This document shows, piece by piece, positions 52,288-60,755 of a stretch of 64,000 nt of DNA; the first letter of the stretch is position 1, and each line of letters opens with the position of its first letter. The DNA lies in NCBI GenBank assembly GCA_031286615.1, contig JAITUA010000001.1, positions 1 through 64,000 on the forward strand, given 5' to 3'. This DNA comes from Chryseobacterium sp. (lineage in GTDB: Bacteria; Bacteroidota; Bacteroidia; Flavobacteriales; Weeksellaceae). The position numbers and the translations under genes were made by a program. The notes beneath the pieces were generated by a model, which was given only the letters and a program-made list of their open reading frames with translations, was not told the DNA's origin and did no database searches.

Positions 52288-53007
52288 ATGACAAAACTAA
52301 GCGTAAACATCAACAAAATTGCGACGTTAAGAAATGCAAGAGGAGGTGAAACCCCAAGTGTTACAGAAGCTGCTGTAAAAATTCAGGAATTCGGAGGACA
52401 GGGAATTACCATCCATCCAAGACCTGATGAAAGGCATATCACAAGAAAAGATGTCTATGATCTGAAGCCATTGGTTACGACTGAGTTTAATATTGAAGGA
52501 AATCCGCATCAGAGCTTTATCGATATGGTATTGGAGGTGAAGCCGGAGCAGGTAACTTTAGTGCCGGATGCTGATGATGCCATTACATCCAACGCAGGCT
52601 GGGATACCAAAAAACATCTCGATTTCCTTACAGAGATTATCGCAGAATTTAAAAATGCAGGAATCCGTACTTCTGTTTTTCTTGATCCTTTGCCGGAATT
52701 GGTAGAATATGCTGCTAAAACAGGTGCGGACAGAATAGAACTGTATACGGAAGCTTACGCAAAAAATTATCTGATCAATAAAGAACAGGCTATAAAACCT
52801 TATTACGACACCGCAGTTGAGGCTACCAATTTTGGATTGGGAATCAATGCAGGCCATGATTTAAGCTTAGAAAACCTTAAATATTTTGCAGACACCATTC
52901 CAAACCTGCTGGAAGTATCTATCGGGCATGCTTTGGTTTCTGAAGCACTTTATATGGGACTGGAAAATACAGTTCAGGCTTATCTGAAGAGACTGGCAAA
53001 ATGGTAA
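52288..53007 (+). CDS. pdxJ: Pyridoxine 5'-phosphate synthase
   Basis: The 239-residue TIM-barrel enzyme joins 1-deoxyxylulose 5-phosphate with 3-amino-2-oxopropyl phosphate to make pyridoxine 5'-phosphate. SVNINKIATLRNARGG is the conserved N-terminal substrate-binding segment, GQGITIHPRPDERHI holds the active-site histidine and Arg, and GINAGHDLSLENL is the C-terminal phosphate loop. Length matches the family. Confidence 0.95.
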   Translation: MTKLSVNINKIATLRNARGGETPSVTEAAVKIQEFGGQGITIHPRPDERHITRKDVYDLKPLVTTEFNIEGNPHQSFIDMVLEVKPEQVTLVPDADDAITSNAGWDTKKHLDFLTEIIAEFKNAGIRTSVFLDPLPELVEYAAKTGADRIELYTEAYAKNYLINKEQAIKPYYDTAVEATNFGLGINAGHDLSLENLKYFADTIPNLLEVSIGHALVSEALYMGLENTVQAYLKRLAKW

Positions 53008-53051
53008 TTAATAAGAAATTAGAATTTTTTTAATCTAACTTCTAAGAAAAT

Positions 53052-53831
53052 ATGGAAATTTTAAACTCAAAAATATTCGGCGAAAATTCAACTCATACGC
53101 CGCTTCTGGTATTTCACGGATTATTTGGAATGCTTGACAACTGGGGAAGCTTCGGAAAAGACCTGGGAGAATATCTTCCTGTACATCTGATCGACCTTAG
53201 AAACCACGGTAGAAGCTTTCATTCAGAAAGTATGTCTCATGATGATCTGGCAGATGATATTGCACGCTATATGGATCATTATGGAATTCAGAAAGCTCAT
53301 GTTTTAGGACATTCTTTAGGTGGTAAAGCTGTAATGCAGTTTGCTATAAAATATCCTGAACGTGTTGAAAAACTAATTGTTGTAGATATTTCACCAAAAG
53401 CATATCCACCACATCACCAGGGAATTATCAAAGCACTGGAAACCGTTGATTTTCATACGGTAACTTCAAGAAATGAGGTGGAAGCTGTTCTGAACCAATA
53501 TATTCCGGAAAGATCTACGGTACAGTTTTTAACTAAAAATCTGTATTGGGATGACAATAAAAAACTGGGCTGGAGATTCAACCTTAAAACATTATCCGAA
53601 AAATATACTGAATTTGTATCCAATGCCATTAAATTCGGAGTTTTTGAAGGTGAGACACTGTTCATTGCAGGAGCAAAATCCAATTATATTCTGCCTCAGG
53701 ATGAATTTGGGATCAGACAGCAGTTTCCTAAAGCTAAAGTCGTTACGGTAAAAAATGCAGGACATTGGGTTCAGGCAGAAAATCCGGTTGATTTTGCAAA
53801 TGTTGTGAAGGGGTTTCTGGGATTAAATTAA
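53052..53831 (+). CDS. Alpha/beta hydrolase (YbfF-like esterase)
   Basis: The 259-residue protein has the oxyanion block LLVFHGLFGMLDNWG, nucleophile elbow GHSLGGKAVM (Ser near 96) and C-terminal His in NAGHWVQAENP, with DLRNHGRS between. It matches YbfF-type esterases acting on acyl-CoA or short esters. It lies 44 bases after pdxJ; a functional link is not evident. Confidence 0.87.
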   Translation: MEILNSKIFGENSTHTPLLVFHGLFGMLDNWGSFGKDLGEYLPVHLIDLRNHGRSFHSESMSHDDLADDIARYMDHYGIQKAHVLGHSLGGKAVMQFAIKYPERVEKLIVVDISPKAYPPHHQGIIKALETVDFHTVTSRNEVEAVLNQYIPERSTVQFLTKNLYWDDNKKLGWRFNLKTLSEKYTEFVSNAIKFGVFEGETLFIAGAKSNYILPQDEFGIRQQFPKAKVVTVKNAGHWVQAENPVDFANVVKGFLGLN

Positions 53832-53945
53832 TATTATACTTTGATTTTCAATATTATGTTAAAATTTTATTAAAACGTAATATTATTTCTCCATGATTTG
53901 AATTTTTTGTACTTTGGATTTCCAAAACGATAAAAATATTAACTT

Positions 53946-54182
53946 ATGGAAAACAAAAATTCAAAAAAGAAGCCGTTTTTCGCGACATTCTTAGAAAAAC
54001 AGGTTAAAGACCCTGAAACAGTAAAAGGAGGAGGTATTACTTCTGTATTGGCAGACCAGATTACGACATCCCTTCAGGATCAGATCACTACTCCTCTTAA
54101 GGATAATGTTACTAAGCCTGATAATGATAATGTAACAATGAAATATCCTTCTGACGGAGATGAGGATGTTTTAGAAGTGTAA
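53946..54182 (+). CDS. Microviridin-type graspetide precursor 1
   Basis: The 78-residue precursor has the ligase-recognised helix PFFATFLEKQ (10-19), KDPETVKGG ending in Gly28-Gly29, and core T64-M-K66-Y-P-S69-D70-G-D72-E73-D74. In microviridins Thr-Asp and Ser-Glu form esters and Lys-Glu an amide. The segment 37-68 is four octapeptide units beginning DQ or DN (37, 45, 53, 61) with Thr at position 4; the last unit holds the core Thr. The ligases follow 349 bases after its stop. Confidence 0.9.
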   Translation: MENKNSKKKPFFATFLEKQVKDPETVKGGGITSVLADQITTSLQDQITTPLKDNVTKPDNDNVTMKYPSDGDEDVLEV

Positions 54183-54234
54183 AAATATACATGTAGCATA
54201 AGCTTAATTATATATCAAACCAAAACTAAACATT

Positions 54235-54459
54235 ATGAAAAACCAAAACTCAAAGAAGAAGCCCTTTTTCGCATCATTCTTAGAAAAACAGGTTAAAGAT
54301 CCTGAAACAGTAAAAGGAGGAACTGATATGTCAATTCCTGAAAGAGATGTAATTACCAAACCGGCAATTGACGTTGTAACTTCCCCGAAAGATGATATGA
54401 TGCACACGCTGAAATATCCATCTGACGGTGATGATGATACAATCACTATTCCACTATAA
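54235..54459 (+). CDS. Microviridin-type graspetide precursor 2
   Basis: The 74-residue precursor is a paralogue of the first, with near-identical leader (PFFASFLEKQ, KDPETVKGG). The core is T58-L-K60-Y-P-S63-D64-G-D66-D67-D68, so every candidate ring-closing acid is Asp. Residues 38-53 hold two octad units (DVITKPAI, DVVTSPKD) and a third begins at Asp54 with Thr one place late at 58. A terminator-like hairpin lies between it and the first ligase. The 52-bp spacing suggests the same transcript as precursor 1. Confidence 0.9.
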   Translation: MKNQNSKKKPFFASFLEKQVKDPETVKGGTDMSIPERDVITKPAIDVVTSPKDDMMHTLKYPSDGDDDTITIPL

Positions 54460-54485
54460 TAAGTAGAATACAATAAAAATAGTAG

Positions 54486-54516
54486 GGGAAACTTAAACAT
54501 TAAGTTTCCCTTTTTA
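54486..54516 (+). terminator. Attenuator-like hairpin between precursors and ligases
   Basis: GGGAAACTTA and TAAGTTTCCC form a perfect 10-bp stem with a 5-base loop, followed by TTTTT. It ends 15 bases before the first ligase start, so partial readthrough could make precursor mRNA exceed ligase mRNA. Confidence 0.75.
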
Positions 54517-54530
54517 ATAAAAACCGGCAA

Positions 54531-55487
54531 ATGATTCTCTGCATCACCCATTCACAGGATTTTTACAATATCGATATCTTTTTCGAATACCTGACCTCCA
54601 AAAATATCCCTTATTTCAGACTGAATTCTGACCGCCTGAATCACCTTCAGAAAATCAGCATTTATGAAAATTCATTTGAATTGACTGATGAATCGGGGAA
54701 TACCATTCATTCTGATACAATCAAAGGAGTATGGCACAGAAAAGCATGGAGAATCAGCACTCCTGAAGAATTGGATCAGGATTATGAAAAAATATTCCTG
54801 AACGAATATGGAAGCCTGCGTTACAATCTGATGACTGCCTTAGAGCAAGTTCCCTGGATCAACCCTTATGAAAATGAAAAAAAAGTTGACGGCAATAAGA
54901 TATTTCAGCTGAAAATTGCAGAAAGAAATAACTTAACGATCCCCAAAACTATTTTTTCCAACGATGAAGAGAAAATAACAGCATTTTTCCATCAATACTG
55001 CCAGGGAAAAGCAATTGCTAAGCTTCATGGAGTAACGGCGAAAACAATGTCGGGTGAAAACATGATTTCCACTACAATTATTGAAGAGGAATCACTTGAA
55101 AACCTTTCAGACATTGCATACTGCCCGATGATTTTTCAGCCTTATATTGAAAAAGAATACGAATTGAGAATCGTTTATGTAGACGGTGATTTCTTCACAG
55201 GAAAGATCAATAACAGTGAAAATGCAGACTGGAGAGTAGCTCATGAAGGCTATTTCTGGTCAGTGTATGAACTTCCGGAGCCTGTAAAAGCCAATCTCGC
55301 TTCCATGATGCATGAAATGGGGCTTTATATAGGTGCCATCGATATGATCAAAGGAAGAGACGGAGCCTATTATTTCCTTGAAGTCAATCCACAGGGAGAG
55401 TGGGGAATGCTGCAAAAAGAGCTGGGATTTCCCATTGCAGAAAGAATTGCCGATAATCTTATCAACAGAATTAATTTCCATGAATAA
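54531..55487 (+). CDS. mvdC: ATP-grasp ligase, MvdC/MdnB type (lactam-forming)
   Basis: The 318-residue ATP-grasp protein begins MILCITHSQDFYNID and ends with a conserved NPQGEWGMLQKELGFPIAERIADNLI block, the pattern of MvdC/MdnB, which joins Lys to an acidic side chain in the core. ATP-grasp residues are visible in VDGNKIFQLK and DMIKGRDGAYYFLEVNPQGEWG. It overlaps the next ligase by eight bases. Specificity is inferred from family relation, not shown here. Confidence 0.82.
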   Translation: MILCITHSQDFYNIDIFFEYLTSKNIPYFRLNSDRLNHLQKISIYENSFELTDESGNTIHSDTIKGVWHRKAWRISTPEELDQDYEKIFLNEYGSLRYNLMTALEQVPWINPYENEKKVDGNKIFQLKIAERNNLTIPKTIFSNDEEKITAFFHQYCQGKAIAKLHGVTAKTMSGENMISTTIIEEESLENLSDIAYCPMIFQPYIEKEYELRIVYVDGDFFTGKINNSENADWRVAHEGYFWSVYELPEPVKANLASMMHEMGLYIGAIDMIKGRDGAYYFLEVNPQGEWGMLQKELGFPIAERIADNLINRINFHE

Positions 55488-56484
55488 AATTTTAATTATA
55501 ACCCATACTGCAGATAACTTTTCAATTGAAAAAGTAACAGAATACATCGAGAAAAATAACTGTGAAGTCATTCGTTTTGATGTTGACGTTTATCCTTTAC
55601 AAAATAAGCTTTCCACTATTTTTCAGGATGGAGAATGGGTGAGTTTTCTTGAAACTCCGGATGCAAAACACCGTCTGGATGATATTTCAGCCATTTGGTA
55701 CAGAAGAGCTTACAATATCGGAAAAGGCTTAAAAGAAGAAATGGATTCTAAGTTTTACGGTGCGGCAATGGGCGAAATCAGAAATACACTTTTCGGTTTC
55801 TTTGAATCTGTAGATGCATATTCTTTAGGAAAACCAAGTATTTACAGAAGACTGGACAGCAAAGAAGAACAATTGAAAATTGCAGATAAGTTAGGACTCA
55901 CCATTCCGGCAACCTGCCTTACCAATAACCCTAATGAAGCCAGAAAATTTATTCTGAAACATCAGAATGTAGTGGCCAAAATGCAAACCGGTTTTGCGAT
56001 CTATGAAGACGGTGTGGAAAGTGTAGTCTTTACCAATGTTGTCAGTGAAAATAAGCTGGAAGAATTAGATTCATTGTTGTATTGCCCAATGCAGTTTCAG
56101 CAGATGATTCAAAAGAAAAAAGAACTTCGTATTACCATTGTGGGAAGAGATGTCTATGCATTTGAAATAGACTCCCAGCAATCCGAAGATGCCAAAATAG
56201 ACTGGAGAAAAGACGGGATCAATCTGATTGATAAATGGAGCAGAACAGAGCTTCCGGCAGATGTAGAAGCAAAATTGCTTGAACTTCTTGATATTTACAA
56301 TGTAGATTACGGCGCAATAGACATGATCGTTTCTCCTGAAGACGAATACTACTTTATCGAGATCAATGCCGCCGGAGAATTCTTCTGGCTGGATAATCTT
56401 ACAGAAGGAAACCTTATTTCCAAGAGTATTGCAGACGTTCTTTGCGATAAAGCTCCAAGAAGAAATAACGAGGTAATGGCTTAA
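55480..56484 (+). CDS. mvdD: ATP-grasp ligase, MvdD/MdnC type (lactone-forming)
   Basis: The start ATG 55480 overlaps the end of the previous gene (334 residues); an earlier in-frame start would add 34 unrelated residues. EVIRFDVDVYP, AIWYRRAYNIG, CPMQFQQMI, DWRKDGINL, YGAIDMIVSPED and EINAAGEFFWLD match MdnC/MvdD closely, the enzyme that makes the two ester rings before the lactam enzyme acts. The gene order is precursor, precursor, mvdC, mvdD. A strong terminator follows. Confidence 0.88.
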   Translation: MNKILIITHTADNFSIEKVTEYIEKNNCEVIRFDVDVYPLQNKLSTIFQDGEWVSFLETPDAKHRLDDISAIWYRRAYNIGKGLKEEMDSKFYGAAMGEIRNTLFGFFESVDAYSLGKPSIYRRLDSKEEQLKIADKLGLTIPATCLTNNPNEARKFILKHQNVVAKMQTGFAIYEDGVESVVFTNVVSENKLEELDSLLYCPMQFQQMIQKKKELRITIVGRDVYAFEIDSQQSEDAKIDWRKDGINLIDKWSRTELPADVEAKLLELLDIYNVDYGAIDMIVSPEDEYYFIEINAAGEFFWLDNLTEGNLISKSIADVLCDKAPRRNNEVMA

Positions 56485-56505
56485 GAACAAAGCATTTTTA
56501 ATCAT

Positions 56506-56542
56506 AAAAGTCCTGAAAGTTGTACATTCTTTCAGGACTTTT
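56506..56542 (+). terminator. Terminator of the graspetide operon
   Basis: AAAAGTCCTGAAAG and CTTTCAGGACTTTT form a perfect 14-bp stem with a 9-base loop. It closes the locus; no transporter or protease gene lies before it. Confidence 0.88.
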
Positions 56543-56743
56543 GAATATAATGATCTATTGCGGTTGAAATTTTTCCGGTTTGTTGATTTCTGAATGATAA
56601 TATTGGTTAAATAAAGTTGAATTATGCTTTAAAAATCGCAAATTTGCAGAATCAGTTTTTCTAAGGAATTTTTGCCGGATCCGGAAGAATTGCCGGATAG
56701 AAAATATTGTTATATTTTAGTCAGCAATCAAGTAAAATAATTA

Positions 56744-57757
56744 ATGATTTTTGTAACGGGTGCTACCGGAATTCTGGGAAGAATAATTGTACTGGAGCTT
56801 CTTAAAAGAGGTAAAAATGTACGTGCTTCCAAAAGACCGGGCAGCAATTTAAACGAAGTAAAGCATTCATACAGCTTTTATACGGAGAATCCTGACGATT
56901 TTTTCAACAAGATCGAATGGGTAAACGTAGATTTTGATGATCTCGATTCTTTGACAACAGCACTGCAAGGTGTGGATGAGGTGTATCATTGTGCTGCAAA
57001 AGTAAGTTTTCATCCCAAAGATGAAAAAGAAATGTACCGTACAAATATTAAAGGTACAGAAAACCTCCTGTTTGCCTGCGAAGGATCAGACGTTAAAAAA
57101 TTTCTTCACGTAAGCTCTGTTGCCGTTCTTGATAATTTCAATGAAAAAGGAGAACTGGACGAAGATTCTGATTTTAATCCTAAGCTGGAACACTCTGCGT
57201 ATGCTATTTCAAAACACTTATCTGAAATGGAAGCATGGAGAGCTTCAGCAGAAGGCTTAAATGTAGTGATTATCAACCCGGGAATGATCGTAGGAAGCGG
57301 AAACTGGACTCAAAGCAGCGGCGAGCTTTTCTCTACTTTTGAAGACAATAGTTTTACCTTTTCCGGCGGTTCTGCTTACGTTGATGTAAGAGATGTAGCC
57401 AACACAGCAATCGGGCTGATGGAAAATAATCTTTTCGGAGAACGTTTTATCATTGTTGCTGAAAATAACAGATATGCTGACCTTGCAAAACAGGTAAGAA
57501 CCCGTCTCGGCCTTAAAGATGCCAGAATTCTTTCACAATCTGTATTAAATATCGGAAGAATTGCCAACACCCTTTTCGGATGGCTGATTCCCAAACTGAA
57601 AATGGTTACCAAATCAAATATTGAAGCTATTTCTTCCTTCAACACCATTTCCAATCACAAAGTCAAAGAAAAACTGAATTATCAGTTTATTCCTGTAAAA
57701 GAAAGCATCGACTTTCACCTGAATAATTATATTAACGACAAAAAGCTGAAGAAATGA
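56744..57757 (+). CDS. NAD(P)-dependent epimerase/dehydratase (extended SDR)
   Basis: The 337-residue protein has the SDR nucleotide motif TGATGILG (5-12), DEVYHCAAKVSF for the NAG-like strand and the active-site pattern with Tyr-Lys in YAISKHLSE. It resembles SDR proteins that act on sugar nucleotides or sterol-like or flavonoid-like substrates; the true substrate is unknown. It overlaps the acyl-CoA ligase gene by four bases, so the two are co-expressed. Confidence 0.85.
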   Translation: MIFVTGATGILGRIIVLELLKRGKNVRASKRPGSNLNEVKHSYSFYTENPDDFFNKIEWVNVDFDDLDSLTTALQGVDEVYHCAAKVSFHPKDEKEMYRTNIKGTENLLFACEGSDVKKFLHVSSVAVLDNFNEKGELDEDSDFNPKLEHSAYAISKHLSEMEAWRASAEGLNVVIINPGMIVGSGNWTQSSGELFSTFEDNSFTFSGGSAYVDVRDVANTAIGLMENNLFGERFIIVAENNRYADLAKQVRTRLGLKDARILSQSVLNIGRIANTLFGWLIPKLKMVTKSNIEAISSFNTISNHKVKEKLNYQFIPVKESIDFHLNNYINDKKLKK

Positions 57758-59523
57758 ATCTTGCAGAGGCAATTATCCTTAAAAATGTAGAAAAACATCC
57801 TATAAAAGCGGCCATTGGATTTAAAAAGAAAGACGCAGCCTGGAAAGAGCTGAGCTGGAAAAAATTCAGTGAGGTTATTTTTAAAACAGCCAATGCCCTA
57901 AAGGAAGCTGGAGTTCAGGAGAATGACAGAGTCGCTATTTATTCAGATAACTCGTCCGAATGGATGATCGTTGACCTGGCTTCAATGGCCATTGGTGCTG
58001 TTACGGTGCCTATTTATTCAACTAATAATGCTGAGCAGGCAGAACATATCATAAACGATTCCGGAGCTAAAGCTGTTTTAGTGGGAAATCAGATGCAGTA
58101 TGATGCCTGTCTTGAGTTTTTACATAAAGAAGAAAACAATCTTGAAACCATTATTATTTCTAAAAAAGCAGTGTGGATCAAGAAAGAATTCAATAGTTTT
58201 TATCTTGAAGATTTTATTGCTAAAGCTTCACCGGAACTGGAGATCTGTAAAAAGGAAAATGATGATACAGCCACATTGATCTATACTTCAGGAACTACTG
58301 GAATTCCCAAAGGAGTAATGTTAACTCACGGGAACTTTATCAAAGCTTTTGATTCTCATTTTGAATTTTTTAAGTTTAAAAATTTTGAAGAAGAGCTTTC
58401 ACTGGCATTTTTACCATTGAGCCACGTTTTTGAAAGAAGCTGGAGCTTGCTTTGCCTGTATGGTGGTGCCCGTGTTTATTTCCTGGAAGATCCTAAAAAT
58501 GTAGCCAAAGCACTGGAAGAAGTAAAACCTACTGCTATGTGCGCTGTACCGAGATTTTTCCAGAAAGTATATGCCGGAGTTCTTGAAAAAGCAGAGGAAG
58601 GTTCATCACTGAAGAAGAAAATATTTGACTGGGCACTTAAAACCGGATGGGAAACTGCAGAATTAAGAAGAAATGAAAAACCTATTCCTTTTGGATTAAA
58701 GTTCAAAGAAGCTGTTGCAGATCGGTTGGTTTTCAGTAAAATAAAAGAAAAAATGGGTGGTAGACTGTGGTTCTTACCTTGTGGGGGAGCATCATTGTCA
58801 CCGGAAGTTACCCGTTTCTTTGAATCAGTGGGAATTCATGTAACAGTAGGATATGGATTAACGGAAACTACTGCAACATTGACGCTTTTCCCTTTAACAC
58901 ATTTTGAGCATGGCACAAGTGGAAAGCCTTTACCGGGAGTTGAAATGCGTATTGGAGAAAACGATGAAATTCAGGCGAGAGGAAACGGAATCATGAAAGG
59001 CTATTACAATAAGCCTGAAGAAACCCAGAAAGTGTTCACAGAAGACGGATGGTTCAAAACGGGTGATGCAGGAAAGTTTGATGATAAAGGAAACCTGATT
59101 ATCACAGACAGAATCAAAGATCTGATGAAGACTTCCAATGGAAAATATATTGCTCCACAGCAGATAGAAAACCTTTTGACCAACAATAATTTTATCCAGC
59201 AGATTATGCTGATCGCAGAAGGCAGACAGTTTGTTTCAGCATTGATTGTTCCAAATTTTGAATTTTTACAGGATTATATCAGGAAAAATAATATTCCTTT
59301 TACCAACTGGGAAGACGCTGTAAAGAATGAAAAGATTATCAGCCTTTACAAAGAGAAGATTAAAGAATTGCAGGATCACCTGGCAGACTATGAAAAAGTG
59401 AAGAAGTTCACTTTGATGCCGGCAGAATTTGATATCAATACAGGAGAAATTACTCCTACCTTGAAAGTCAAAAGAAATGTGGTGATCAAAAAATACGCAG
59501 ATATTATAGAGAAGATGTATTAA
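57754..59523 (+). CDS. Long-chain fatty acid--CoA ligase (AMP-forming)
   Basis: The 589-residue enzyme activates fatty acids with ATP and CoA. The AMP-binding P-loop motif is TLIYTSGTTGIPKGVMLTH (about 172-190); GYGLTETTATLTLFP and GWFKTGDAGKFDDKGNLIITDRIKD follow in order, and the catalytic lysine region is near TGEITPTLKVKR. Length matches bacterial FadD-like or FACL-like enzymes. It overlaps the epimerase gene by four bases. Confidence 0.92.
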   Translation: MNLAEAIILKNVEKHPIKAAIGFKKKDAAWKELSWKKFSEVIFKTANALKEAGVQENDRVAIYSDNSSEWMIVDLASMAIGAVTVPIYSTNNAEQAEHIINDSGAKAVLVGNQMQYDACLEFLHKEENNLETIIISKKAVWIKKEFNSFYLEDFIAKASPELEICKKENDDTATLIYTSGTTGIPKGVMLTHGNFIKAFDSHFEFFKFKNFEEELSLAFLPLSHVFERSWSLLCLYGGARVYFLEDPKNVAKALEEVKPTAMCAVPRFFQKVYAGVLEKAEEGSSLKKKIFDWALKTGWETAELRRNEKPIPFGLKFKEAVADRLVFSKIKEKMGGRLWFLPCGGASLSPEVTRFFESVGIHVTVGYGLTETTATLTLFPLTHFEHGTSGKPLPGVEMRIGENDEIQARGNGIMKGYYNKPEETQKVFTEDGWFKTGDAGKFDDKGNLIITDRIKDLMKTSNGKYIAPQQIENLLTNNNFIQQIMLIAEGRQFVSALIVPNFEFLQDYIRKNNIPFTNWEDAVKNEKIISLYKEKIKELQDHLADYEKVKKFTLMPAEFDINTGEITPTLKVKRNVVIKKYADIIEKMY

Positions 59524-59574
59524 AAATTTTAACCTCCTGTTTTTCACGTCAAGTACAAATAAAGGTGTGAAAAT

Positions 59575-59628
59575 TCCCCTCTTTTGGAGGGGTGGCGAAA
59601 ATTCAAAGAATTTTTGACGGGGTGGTTT
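59575..59628. repeat. Two-hairpin dispersed repeat
   Basis: The 54 bases contain CCCCTCTTTTGGAGGGG and AAAATTCAAAGAATTTT, each a hairpin, then GACGGGGTGGTT. Related blocks are common in intergenic regions of flavobacteria. It separates the acyl-CoA ligase and mvaD genes. Confidence 0.65.
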
Positions 59629-59651
59629 AAAATAATGACTTAAATTAAACT

Positions 59652-60710
59652 ATGACGACACAAGATTTTATAGGAAAAGAAAATTTCACCATTCATACCC
59701 AAACGGTTTCAGAAAGCTGCCCGTCTAATATTGCCCTGATTAAATACTGGGGAAAATATGCTGATCAGATTCCTGCCAATCCGAGTATCAGTTATACTTT
59801 AAATCATTGTAAAACTAATACCTCAATGGAATTTATAGCAAATGAAACCTTTTCAGTACAAACTTTCCTGGCTGGAAACGAAGAAGTGAAATTTGCTGAA
59901 AAAATTGAAAAATATTTCAAAAATATAGAACAGTATCTTCCCTGGATTCTAAAAGGGAAATATATCATCAGAACAGAAAATACATTTCCGCACAGTTCCG
60001 GGATTGCAAGCTCAGCTTCAGGATTTGGAGCCATTGCAAAATGTCTGATGGCATTGGATGCTTCATTTACAGGAAAAACTTCTGAAGAAGAATCTTTAAG
60101 AAAAGCTTCATTTTTAGCTAGATTAGGAAGTGGAAGCGCTTGCCGAAGTCTATACAACGGACTTGTGGTGTGGGGAAAAACTGATGAGGTAGAAGGAAGT
60201 TCAGATTTATTTGGAGTACAGTTTCCGGATGCTGAAGTTCATGAGGTATTCAGAAATTTTAACGACTGGGTTTTACTGATCCATGAAGGACAGAAAAGTG
60301 TTTCTTCAACGGTAGGGCACGGTTTGATGAATACGAATCCTTATGCAGAAAGAAGATTTCAGGAAGCAAGAGAAAACTTTGTTCCGATGAAAGAAATTCT
60401 GAAAAACGGTGACATGGAAAGCTTTATCAAGCTGGTAGAGCATGAAGCACTTACACTGCATGCAATGATGATGATGAGTGATCCGGCTTTTATCCTGATG
60501 AAAACAGGTACTTTAGAAGTCATCAACAAAATCTGGGATTTCAGAAGAGAAACAGGATTGTCTTTATTCTTTACGCTGGATGCAGGAGCTAATGTTCACC
60601 TTCTCTTCCCTAGCAATGGTTCTGAAGAACAGATTAAAACCTTCATCGAAGCTGAATTATTACAGCACACTCAGAAAAATGGAGTAGTGAAGGATATAAT
60701 GAAATTCTAA
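59652..60710 (+). CDS. mvaD: Diphosphomevalonate decarboxylase
   Basis: The 352-residue GHMP-family enzyme makes isopentenyl diphosphate by decarboxylation of diphosphomevalonate. SCPSNIALIKYWGKYADQIPANPSIS (24-49) is the substrate-binding start, and HSSGIASSASGFGAIAK (about 115-131) is the phosphate loop. SGSACRSLYNG marks the family. This implies a mevalonate isoprenoid route, which many Chryseobacterium-type flavobacteria use. A GGGCTTTAGCCC repeat follows. Confidence 0.93.
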   Translation: MTTQDFIGKENFTIHTQTVSESCPSNIALIKYWGKYADQIPANPSISYTLNHCKTNTSMEFIANETFSVQTFLAGNEEVKFAEKIEKYFKNIEQYLPWILKGKYIIRTENTFPHSSGIASSASGFGAIAKCLMALDASFTGKTSEEESLRKASFLARLGSGSACRSLYNGLVVWGKTDEVEGSSDLFGVQFPDAEVHEVFRNFNDWVLLIHEGQKSVSSTVGHGLMNTNPYAERRFQEARENFVPMKEILKNGDMESFIKLVEHEALTLHAMMMMSDPAFILMKTGTLEVINKIWDFRRETGLSLFFTLDAGANVHLLFPSNGSEEQIKTFIEAELLQHTQKNGVVKDIMKF

Positions 60711-60723
60711 AATTAAAAATATT

Positions 60724-60753
60724 CAATAGGAGTGGGCTTTAGCCCACTTTTTT
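60724..60753 (+). terminator. Dispersed GGGCTTTAGCCC repeat, copy 2, with T-run
   Basis: AGTGGGCT and AGCCCACT form an 8-bp stem with loop TT, followed by a run of T. This copy is 96 percent identical over 26 bases to 33651-33676 and probably ends mvaD transcription. It also lies near the end of the convergent endonuclease gene. Confidence 0.7.
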
Positions 60754-60755
60754 TA

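Noticed and set aside
53910-53917. TACTTTGG as promoter of the graspetide precursors
   Set aside because: It lacks the right spacing within the -7 box and has no -33 partner, so the true promoter remains unlocated.
56744-59523. Epimerase and acyl-CoA ligase as part of the graspetide locus
   Set aside because: A strong terminator and a 260-bp gap separate them, and neither activity is needed for graspetide rings.
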